From Echiichthys vipera (lineage: Eukaryota > Chordata > Actinopteri > Perciformes > Trachinidae), in contig OY829652.1 of the NCBI GenBank assembly GCA_963691815.1, forward strand, positions 15,999,579-16,063,578: a stretch of DNA of 64,000 nt, read 5' to 3'. The notes beneath the pieces are model-generated. The model made no database searches. It worked only from the letters and a program-made list of their open reading frames with translations, and had not been told where the DNA came from. Positions 54,236 to 64,000 of the stretch are shown here, in pieces. Each line of letters starts with the position of its first letter. The stretch's first letter is position 1. Position numbers and translations under genes: made by a program.

Positions 54236-54883
54236 TCCAGGGTCTGTAGGAAAAAAAAAACACCCTCCCCATCTTCATCCATCTCATTATTACTGTCATT
54301 ATCATCATCAGCAGCTATCTATCATCTATTGTCCGTCTTGTTAAATTTTGCTTCAGAAAAGCCCTGCGAGACAGTATGTGACCTCACTTTTTTGCACTTG
54401 AGTTGCTTCAGATTCCAGTGGTAAAAAGCACTTGGTAAAAGCCATAGGCCACGATGTCTGTGAGACGTCCGGCTCTTTGTGATAAAGTACAGCACATTTC
54501 CACATGACCCTGTCCACAATGGATAGTAGTGACATGTCGCTAGCTGCAAAAGGCTAGCCAGCCACTCATTCTGCAGAGAGCTTGGTTGTTTTAATCTTGT
54601 AAAAAAAAATATTCTTTTTATTTTTTTTTCTTAAGTGTTTGTCACAATGTGAAACTGGTTGTTTCACTTGTGTGGTATTGTATGCACTATGCTTCTCAGA
54701 TAGTACCGGCTGTGCCTTGTTGTCCTTTTTTTTTCCTTTTCCAAAATCTTTTAACGAAGACGAGATTTCAAATCAATGAAAAAAACTTTGTAACACTTTT
54801 AATGTTCTTTTTTTTATACTGGACTTGGTATACAGTTTGTATTCTGTATGATTTTGTATTGTGAAGAATGTCTTGTCATTTTC

Positions 54884-54893
54884 AATAAATAAA
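54884..54893 (+). terminator. elk3 polyadenylation signal
   Basis: Overlapping AATAAATAAA about 650 nt after the elk3 stop codon, preceded by T-rich sequence. It is the first canonical signal I see downstream in the plus direction. Confidence 0.75.
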
Positions 54894-56200
54894 GCATTGA
54901 ATGCTTGAACACAGTGCCTTTTTACATTTGACAAAAAATGTTAAGTGTCTTAAAGGGGGGAAAAAAACAGTTCACATGATTTCTGTTTAAACTTTAGATT
55001 TAATTTTCTTTACTCTGGAAAAAAAAAGCTCAAATATGGCAGGGCATCTGCAACGAAGTCCCACACCAATGACATTATCAACAAATAAAGTTAAAGAATA
55101 TCATACAAAACATCTCTTGTAACACTGTTAAATAGACTGTGACACAGTATCGTATTCACTAGGGACAGGACTAAAGCTAGTAGTCCCTGAATTAGGAGTT
55201 CAGTGGCTGTGTGCTTCCTCATACAACAGAGCAGGCATGCAACATCGTGATGGATGCTATCCAGAAAAATAGAAACAGTTGATGGAGATGGGAATGGCAG
55301 AGAGGAGAACACATCTGTAACGCACAAAGGCAGCAGATTCCAACACTGAGGATCCATTCTCCTCTTTGTAACAGACTGGAGGAGATAAAGCAAGAAGGTA
55401 GTTACATATTTAGGTTTTTATGAAGAATTTAGGAGGCGTAACTAATTGTTTAATGCCCTTGTCATTAATTCTATGTTGCCTTTTTCCTCCTGCATTTGTT
55501 CGTTGGTCACAACAGAGACCTCAACATCCTGGAATGATACACCAGCATCTGACAAGAATGTGATCCTTTTATGCACAGAGCTTGGCAGCACTGCTTTCAT
55601 ATTAGCCTCCAGTTAGAATAAATTTATCAGTTATATCAAAGCTGGTCTCAGAAGCCTTCAGAGTAAACCGTCACAAATGATGAGTGCAGCTGAGAGCAGC
55701 ACCGTGGCAACAGACAGAAAGTCAACCCTTTTGAATTGCTAGAGAAACAACCCTCTGCTCGTCTGTGTGCGTTACATCCCCCCCACACACGCACGCACGA
55801 GGAGCTTGGAGGTGGAGTTCCTTTATGTATGAAATGGAAATAATGACAAAAAATATCAATTAAAATACCACCACTTCAAAAAAAAAAGGAAATCTATACA
55901 CATTGCATGTACTCATTAAAGTGACTGAGTCAGTTAGAATTCTAGACAGTAGTTGGATTTAGCAGCAAATTCTCTTCTCAATAAATATAGATGTACAGTA
56001 TATAAATGTCTCTTTTGCGCCAGGTTCAGGCCAGACCTGGAAAGAGGGTCAGTCGCACTGTGGACGAGTTTCCCCAAGTAGCTTTTTTGGGGGGGTGATG
56101 ATGATGCTCCACGCCAACATCCATCTCGGGTTACTGGCCACCGGCGAGACTGTACAGCTTAGAGATCCTTCCCAAATAAAAAAAATACAGTCCAGAGAAT
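54894..56200. other. Convergent elk3/cdk17 3' flanks
   Basis: No coding exon. The cdk17 3'UTR must enter from the right (stop codon at 56201-56203); its poly(A) site is not clear to me. A-runs and short open frames only. Confidence 0.4.
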
Positions 56201-56282
56201 CTAAAACAGCATGCTTTGTCTTCTGCTCTTTCCGTTGCCTGAGGAGAGACAAAAAAAAAAAAAAATGATGGAGGATATACGG

Positions 56283-56316
<34 letters not shown>

Positions 56317-59300
56317 TAATAGCAGGGGATGTCAGAGTCTCACACCCCAGACAACCTCTCAATAGGACGATAATCTGGCTCTAACTTTTGGAACAGTTCC
56401 GAAAATGCTTTGAGGGTTGTTAACAGTAAGGACAATCTTGTTATGGATTCAGTGAGTTACATTGTGATCCCCATTTCTATGTTGATATATGTTCACATTT
56501 TCCAAAATTCCACATTAACATTGTATTTATTAGTAGGCTAAAACAGAATGTGAGAATCCAGAACATGCATGCCATTTCTGGTGAAATATTACAGTATGCA
56601 AACACTGGACACTGCACCGGCATAAATATCCCATAATGCAATGCGGTAGTAACAACAATGTTCATAACAGACAACAGAGAGTGACCAATGCCCCTCTGTA
56701 ATACCACTAATGCTTCAATTTACATTTCTAAATTTTAAAAATCAGGTTCACACAATCAGATTTTGTCACCAACTATTGGACTAGTTGCTTAACTTTTCCA
56801 GTAGTTTAAGGATTATCTGGCAGTGCCGGTAGAGCTGAGGTTGGCGCGCGTTACCATAGGTACGCATCTCCAAGTGGTAAGGAGGCTCTCAGAAAGTGAC
56901 GTAACTACAGCTCAGTGCGCATGAAAATATATTTCTGATTATTCACACAAAAAGTACGTTGAATGATAGTATACATATTAGGTATGTAAAGCATAGTATG
57001 CTATTTCATATGGTATTTAAAAATATTGCATCAATATCGGATATTGGGCCAATACTGACTTGAATAGATGATCCATTTAAAAGGTTTGCACATGAATTAT
57101 AGTTCATGTTCATATTAAAGACTTTTGTTTTGATTTTAAAGAAGCTGCAGGTACATGATTTAAAAATGAATAACAATTTAGTCAATTTAAATGTATGCAA
57201 TTATTTGTTTCATTTTGTTTTACAAAGTTAGGAAAGCAATGTTTAAGTCAAGTCAGATGTTACCTTGCACATAAAAGAATGATCCCTGTCACTTCCACAC
57301 AGTGAGGCGTACAGATTATTAATCAAACACTGGTATCAGTATCAGGGCTGATGAAATATGGTGAAAGCCCCTTAACTGTCTCCATGAGCTGTGTCACAGC
57401 CACAGCCAAACAGTAAAAAAAACATCCTGTTGTTTTTAAAACACTAGCATTTCACCTAATGCAATATCTTTACCTTAAACTCTCCCCTTCCCCCGCGCCC
57501 CCCTGGGGAGGCGCACTTCACGGTTTAAAAACCTCTGGTTCATAGGGAAAACACAAGTGATTTAAGTATTTATACCGGCATCACTCCTCACCTGACTCAG
57601 GGTAAGATGAGTTCCGGTAGCCGGGATCTCTCTGCAACTGGACCTCCTTCAGTGTGAATATGGATATGCCTGCCAGACATAATGAGTCAGTCAGTGCAAC
57701 AGAAATCACAGTTGCCAGGAGAAAAGTGTCTTTGTTATGAAGCTCTAACTAATCCTCACTGTACACTGCAATATCCTTCTAATTGTACCTAGCGGCTTCT
57801 GCCAAGTCTGCATTTCTGCGTTGCCATTTCATTACTCACTCTCTGGCAGTGTGTGCACACGTGGCCCCAGGCTCCTGAAGTATGGCTGTCTCATTGCTTC
57901 ATCGGCAGAGATCCTCTTTTTCGATTCATACTGAAATTTGTGGCAGTAAAAGAAACACACAGTCATTAAAGAACTAGAAAAAAAAATGACGTCAGCAATG
58001 TGTGATTGGGCCACGCTGCTTTTAACATCCCAGTCGTGCCTGGCAGATATAGTGAGACTCACTTTTAGGAATGACACCAGCAGGTCGATGCCATCAGTGT
58101 CCAATCTACAGGGAGGGGGCGAGAGAGCAGGAGAGAGAGGTCAGTAGAGGTGGGGTGACTCACAGATGCTGGAGAGCGTTAGGAAGGAAACACAGTCAAC
58201 TATTCCACAGGATTTCCTTAGAGGAAGTGACAAAGAGCACACACTCCTAACTAAACAAACCAATAATACTAATGTCTAACTACATCAAGTGACTTCTCTT
58301 ATACCTGGGTCTGATTAGAAACATCTGCTCATTTCCATCTCCAGTGATTGGAGGGCTAACGAGAGAGGTGAGGTGGGAGTGTTAAGACACTGTAAAGGTT
58401 TATAAATATGAAATAACCTCATGTGACATTCGATAAGCTGCAGCACACTATATCTGATGTCATATAAAAAGACAATCCACAAATAGCAGGAGAAGAAATG
58501 TTCAGGATTTAAGTTTCCCCATCTTACCTGGGTGCGTGGTTAATGAGCGGCTGAACCTTGTACTTGGGGAACTTGTAGGACTTGAACTCGTCCATGGAGG
58601 ATATTCCAGGCCAGCTGTCTTCTGTGGGAGTGCCTGTGGAGGGACATTCATTTGACCCTGTTAGTCAGGCTTTACCGTGGCAGCTGGAGGGGCTTTTCAC
58701 GCTGCCACAGGGGCTACATGCCAGGGTTAATGCGATTTAAGGCTCATATTAAAAGTTTAAGTGCTCCCCTGTCAGCAGGGGGCAGCACCGACCTAGCAGC
58801 CTGAAGATGAGGTGCAGCTCATCCTCCACCGTGGAGCCTGGGAACAGGGGCCTGCCGGCAGCCATCTCGTAGAATATACAGCCCACACCCCTGACAGGAA
58901 GATACAGACAGATAATTAAGAGTGTGACTGAAGCTTTAATACAAATTAAACTAAACAGCTCTTCTGTATTTATGCTACCACTGACTTATTGGCTCACACT
59001 CTCTGAATTGTACATCAACAGTTTCTACCCGTTTCTATCCATTCAGTGAATGAAACATCAAAGAAAGAGGCAGGAATTCATTGTAGAAAGTAGCAGAGCA
59101 CTTTGAAGTAAGGTTGTTACGATACTAGAATTTTAAACTCCCATACAATATTAGCACTTTCAATGCCACAGCAAAACGAAAAAAGAAATAGTCCATGGCA
59201 CACAAAATAGGATAATATTTCCCCCCATTTTTTTTTAAGTTAAACGACCTGCGCACGGTGCTGGTTGTCTTTAGCTCTGATAGTATATAACATGGATATA

Positions 59301-60600
59301 ACATGGATGTTGTACCGTTTTTTAAACCTGTGGTATTGTAAAGTATCGACAGATTGACATTTTTGACAACCTTGCTTAAGTTTAAGGAAAACCATTAACA
59401 CTTCAATTCCACATCAGCTTGTTCATTAACAGCTGTGTTCCACATCAAAGTCTCTTTACTGGGGATAAAGACACCTGTCTGCTGCTGCTCACTCAATGAA
59501 AGACGCTTCAAACAACAGTGCTTATTCCACAAGCCACTGAAGCAGCAAGAGAATTTGACAACAATTTGACATTTGTTCTTCTTGAGGATTATATTTGCTT
59601 CTGTGCCTTCAGTCATATGGACATAAAGAGAGTAAGCCAGGAATTTAGTGTTTTCCAACCGTTATAATGAGTGAGGCCCACTCACCACATGTCTATCTGC
59701 GTGGAGTACTCCGAGGAGCCCAGCAGCACGTCAGGAGGCCGATACCAAAGCGTTACAACCTCGTTAGAGTATGTTTTAGTGGGCACAGATTTGGCCCTCG
59801 CCAGGCCTGTGGAGCAGAAATATGAGCAATAAAAACGGATCCAATGGGCACATTTAGTAGAAAGTTCATATTAGGGGTTTAATTCCAAAATGCCAAATAT
59901 TAATCCTTTTTCTTTTTTTATAAATATGACTCAATTGTGTCACACAGTATTTGTAATAATGTCCCAAAAAAAGGTGCAACTGGTAGATAATTCATGACTC
60001 AACTCGCACACGGATTGATAATTGATAAAAGTACTGTTTTTCGTTGTTGTTTCTTTTACCAAAGTCTGCCAGTTTGAGTTCTCCTCTGTCATTGATGAGC
60101 AGATTTTGGGGCTTCAGGTCTCTGTGGAGAACTTTCCGTCTGTGACAGTACGCCAATCCTCGCAGGATCTGGTACAGAAAGATCTGTGGAGAGAGATATT
60201 TGAGATTAGCAAACATCATCATAGTGTCACATCAGTTTCAATTCCTGGTGCTGAATTAAATTTGTTGCTACATAACATGTCATTTATCCAAACCCCTCTG
60301 AAATATAGGTAATTTAGAAAAAGAAAATTGATAAATTCTACAAAATGCACACAACTGCAATAGATTTTTGTAGAAGAGTCAAATGAAGAGAACAAATTCC
60401 ACTTCCTACACTCCACCACCAGGGGGCACACCAACAGTGGTTCTTGTATTGACACCAGCAACCACAAAGTCATGGCAGTTGACTAAGTCGGCCGAGCCAG
60501 CAGGCGGTCTGCAGAGGCTCACCTTGACATTCTGCATGCTCAGGATGTTCCCGCAGTCGTCCATGTACTGCTTGAGGTCTTTGTCCTAGATGAGAGAGAC

Positions 60601-60669
<69 letters not shown>

Positions 60670-63600
60670 CGGCATTAGAAGAGTAGAAAGGCTACAGGTT
60701 GTGCTGCTGATATTACCATCCTCAACTCTGCAGATGGTCATGAATAATAATGATGTAAAATATATTCATTTTAGCATCCATGCACAGAACAACATGCGAG
60801 TCATGCAGGAAGTGAGGGCCGGGGTTATGTTTGTCTCACCAGGTACTCGAAGACCAGTGTGAGCGACTTCTCTGTGTGGATGATATCATGCAGTGTCACA
60901 ATGTTGGCGTGTTTCAGATCCTTCAGTAACGACACTAGAGGAAAAGAAAGGGAAGGATGTTATTACACCTTATTTCTTTAATCTGAACGGTAGATTTGAC
61001 TTAATTCCTGCCTCTGATGTCTCTGCGTTTACATTAATTAAGCCAATTAAGAGTTATTCATAAAGCCTTACGTCATAGATCAATGTGACAGACTCATGAA
61101 GAAAGCCTCAGATTTAAATAGTCAACAAAGTCAGGAAACCAAAAGATAAACTATAAAATATTCAAAGAAAAAAAACACAAGGACACAAGATACAAATATC
61201 TATCTCCTTACATAACTTCTCACTCTAAGTGAACCACATTGCATTTCTCTGGGAGGCGAATAACCTGTAGTGTCAGGCACCAATATTTATTGTATAAGTA
61301 CTGGAATTCAAATGTTTTTATCAAGTGCTCAACATGTTTTATTAACTGTAACATAGAGAACAAGTGGGGTTGAATTCTTGCTCAAATTTGGGCATTTGGG
61401 GATTTTTGTGTGTCAGTTTGCAATTATGTGTTTTAAACAAAAAAAACCCTCATTAGGATTCCATGTAACTGTTGCAGATCATTACAACCTTAAGTTGTAG
61501 CAGTAAACCAGATCAACCTTTTCACCTGCTGCAGTTTCTTGCAATGACTGGAGGCAATGTGGGTAATGTATGAGGTTCATAGTGCAACACTGAGCCTGTA
61601 ATACCTTCTCGGATGGCTGTGCATGGCGCCCCTTCCTCATGCTCCAGTCTGATCTCCTTCAGAGCCACAAGGTTGTCCGTCAGCTTACTCCTCCCCTTGA
61701 AGACCGTAGCGTATGTGCCCTAGAGGACAGGTAGACGAGAGGTGAGTCAGGCAGTCAGGGGTTAAAAGTGAACTATATAACTGCGTCTGTATGTGGTATA
61801 GCTCTGTGAGAACATCTGCATCTGTGAAGAAGTCAAGGTAAACGGTGAACACACATACCTCCCCCAGTTTGTCCAGTTTGACGTAGGTCTCCAGCTTCCC
61901 AAATCCAATTTCTGACTGGAGGAGAGAAAAGGACAAACAGCATTAATGAAGGTGGCGTCTTTATTAGCAGGGACAAGCTTATAGACATGACGGCAAATCC
62001 TTATGACGGCTTCGCAGCGACCGGGGGTGGGGGGTGTGGGGTGGAAGGAGGTCACAACATCATAGCTAATGTCTTGTGACAGAGGACCGTTAGCTTTTGG
62101 CTTTAACAATGTGTTCGTTTATAGTGAAGGCTAATTTTATTCATAAAGCATGTTTATTACACAATGGAAAACTCTTATGTGATCTAGAGCTCCAACTTAA
62201 TTAATCAATAGACAGAAAATGTATTGACAACTATATTTTGCTAATTTTTTAAGCATAAATGCCAGCGGTTTGCTGCTTCTCTAAGGTTTGATTTGCTGTG
62301 GGCCATTATAACATTGTCTCTATTTTCAGACATTTTACAGATAATTACTCTATCAATCAAGAAAATAATCCACAGATTCATTGATAATTAAATTATCTTC
62401 AGTTGCAGCCCTAACATGCTTTAGAAAGTAATAATTAGAAAAAGCAAATGTGCCAACTATTTAAAAACTTTTTAGTGAGAGGTCACTGACACACATATTA
62501 CATATTGACCAAAGCCATTCAGTGCTCTATAAACAACTCTGCAGGGGAGCAGGTATGCAAATGAGTTGGGTGAGGCAGAATGTTCGTACTTTTCCTTTGT
62601 TCTGCTTTTGACAGATGCACATTCAAAGTAAAACCACAAGCCAATTATTGAGGCTGCTGACAAACTGAACGCCAGGGTGCAAAGTAAACACACAACAGGC
62701 TGAGAGGATGAGATTAGACGGGGCAAGGTGTGAGCAATCACTTTCACTTCTGTTTCTAGATGCCTTTAAATAAAACATAATTCACAGCTATCTCTACTTG
62801 TTTCTATTTCTCTCTATTTCCACCAGATCATCCTCCACTGTTGATTCTCAAATCATAACTGCACACTCTCATGTGGGCAGTAACCCATAACTCAGTCAAA
62901 TATGAACACGCACATACAATGTAACTTGTATTTTCTGGGAATCATATTTTTTGTTTTATCCAGTATCAAAATAATCCTGTGATACTTGTCTGCACAACCA
63001 TGGGTACATTGCAAACAGGGACCGCTAACAGCTAATAGCTAATAGCTAATAGCTAATAGCTAATAGCTGAAAGAAAAAACTAACATTTTTGTATTTGTGT
63101 CATCCTACTGACTGTGAGTCCAATATTAATTCTCTTTTTAGCTTTGTTTTCGGTTTCCATCATACTGTATATAAAGATGAACTGTTCAAAAGTGAAGCCA
63201 AAATATCCAGGATACAGACAGAGCCTGCGCAGGAGAGATCGAGCAGTATCAAAGTCCCGCCCGTACATCCGGCAGACCAATTACGAGTTAATCACAGCTG
63301 TCAATCATGACATTTCACCACGTTTTTATGGCATCAAATAACAAATTAAAACCAAACATTGACATATGAACAAACATCAGGGTGATCAGAACTACCTAAA
63401 ATGACAGAAAGACATCAACACTTTATTTGGTACTTGTGAGTGGGCGATTGAAATGCTTTGGCTTCACTTTTGGAGAGTCCATCTTTATATACAGTCTATG
63501 GTTTCCACCAACTCCTGAGTCTTTAGCAGCTAAACGCTCTACTATGTTCACCAGCTCGTCACTAACTCTGTCTGCTCTTTGGTGCTGAGCAAGTTAACTG

Positions 63601-63843
63601 AACTATATTTACTTCATCATCCATTTAATTTCCCTTCTCTTTCTTACGACCACATTGTCTTCTCTTTCTTGCCCTCAAACCAATATCTCCACTTCCCCTT
63701 TTTTCTCTCTGTCTCACCAGTGATGCTCTGCGGGAGCGTCGGCTCAACGGCTGGTCGAAGGGCGGGCTGCTCAGCTGTAGCTTCTGCAGGTAACCGTCTG
63801 GTATCCGGATGTCAGCGGGCAGGGACAGACGTTTGTTCAGGTC
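56201..63843 (-). CDS. cdk17: Cyclin-dependent kinase 17 (PCTAIRE-2), 5' exons off the right edge
   Basis: Ser/Thr kinase of the PCTAIRE group. Exons in order: 63718-63843, 61859-61915, 61605-61719, 60840-60934, 60523-60585, 60060-60183, 59686-59806, 58793-58890, 58528-58633, 58063-58105, 57840-57930, 57592-57669, 56201-56238; 384 codons plus stop, every phase joins. The first visible exon holds [19 protein letters not shown] and the RRSRRASL site. The kinase has [11 protein letters not shown] (Gly loop), VALKEIRL (Lys), the PCTAIRE helix, [10 protein letters not shown] (catalytic loop), [19 protein letters not shown] and [20 protein letters not shown]. It ends RRQSMLF. CDK16 and CDK18 are close; position next to elk3 and the C-terminus favour CDK17. 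The part before DLNK (roughly the first 140 residues in mammals) is missing because the window ends. Confidence 0.95.
56283..56317. repeat. (GT)n(AT)n microsatellite
   Basis: In the last cdk17 intron, about 45 nt upstream (minus sense) of the final coding exon's 3' splice site. Confidence 0.95.
56995..57350. mobile_element. Probable teleost MITE ('tatcggtattggg' family)
   Basis: Contains 'caatatcggatattgggccaatactgact' words on the left and 'caaacactggtatcagtatc' on the right, an arrangement I recognise from dispersed fish repeats. Ends not exactly defined. Lies in the last cdk17 intron. Confidence 0.45.
59110..59373. mobile_element. MITE with AAGGTTGT/ACAACCTT ends in a cdk17 intron
   Basis: The left end 'aaggttgttacgatactaga' and right end 'tttttgacaacctt' are inverted at the tips, with 'gataat' and 'ggtattgtaaagtatcgaca' further inside. 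No coding capacity. Confidence 0.5.
60606..60669. repeat. (GA)n / minus-strand (TC)n microsatellite
   Basis: On the transcribed sense of cdk17 this is a 60-nt TC tract ending about 20 nt before the 3' splice site of the exon at 60523-60585, so it extends the polypyrimidine tract. Confidence 0.95.
62185..62413. mobile_element. hAT-like MITE, second copy
   Basis: The left end 'tagagctccaacttaattaa' and right end 'ttcagttgcagcccta' are inverted matches, with AT-rich 'ttgataattaaattatc' next to them. Same family as 48857-49145. Lies in the cdk17 intron between 61916 and 63717. Confidence 0.65.
63031..63068. repeat. Heptamer tandem repeat (GCTAATA)n
   Basis: Five perfect copies of a 7-bp unit plus a partial one, in a cdk17 intron. 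Confidence 0.9.
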
Positions 63844-64000
63844 CTGCACGCCCACGCACAAGCGTGCACACACACACACACACACAAATGGTTAAAAACA
63901 ACAGAGAACCTAATTTAAAAACAGTGTCAACATGATGTAAAACCATAAAAAAACAGGAGTAAACCCTCAGCAAACAGCATAAGCTCTGAATAAATACCAG

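Noticed and set aside
63031..63068. Regular short repeats that might suggest a CRISPR-like array
   Set aside because: A 7-bp tandem repeat with no spacers in a vertebrate intron; simple satellite. The same applies to the (GATA)n run at 32503-32569.

Overview
The window is vertebrate nuclear DNA, most likely from a percomorph-type teleost fish. The evidence is spliced protein genes with GT-AG introns, an intron-bearing tRNA-Tyr, AT-rich introns full of microsatellites, and several short interspersed repeats that I recognise as typical of spiny-rayed fish. No prokaryotic or viral gene system is visible.

Layout, left to right: (1) 1-5980, minus: a C3orf20-like gene with a FAM194 domain, ten exons assembled here and running off the left edge. 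(2) 7416-13653, plus: metap2, 11 exons, complete, 477 aa. (3) 15800-23613, minus: ntn4, 10 coding exons, complete, 637 aa; its 3' end faces that of metap2. (4) 23614-38402: a gene-poor stretch with a long foldback TTAA-flanked element, a second TTAA element split by a non-LTR retrotransposon fragment, a decayed C2H2 zinc-finger gene that has lost its fingers, an L2-like retrotransposon tail, and one tRNA-Tyr gene. (5) 38403-44314, minus: hal, 20 exons, complete, 646 aa, with one GC-AG intron. (6) 44315-49928: a region shared between the divergent hal and elk3 genes, holding nested MITEs and a probable elk3 leader exon. (7) 49929-54235, plus: elk3, 4 coding exons, complete, 406 aa. (8) 56201-63843, minus: cdk17, the 13 C-terminal coding exons including the entire kinase domain; the 5' exons lie beyond the right edge.

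The genes are not a pathway. They form a conserved synteny block matching human 12q22-q23 (METAP2, NTN4, HAL, ELK3, CDK17), but SNRPF, CCDC38 and AMDHD1 (between NTN4 and HAL in human) and LTA4H (between HAL and ELK3) are not present at those positions. The C3orf20-like gene is an addition relative to the human block. Exon boundaries were set by hand from splice consensus, reading-frame phase and remembered family sequences; every listed junction keeps frame.

I did not find a convincing new biological system. The most interesting signals are small-scale: a (GT)n microsatellite that itself forms the 5' splice site of elk3 intron 2, a (TC)n microsatellite beside a cdk17 3' splice site, the GC-AG intron in hal, an orphan terminal-exon-like piece beside metap2, and the foldback TTAA element family.
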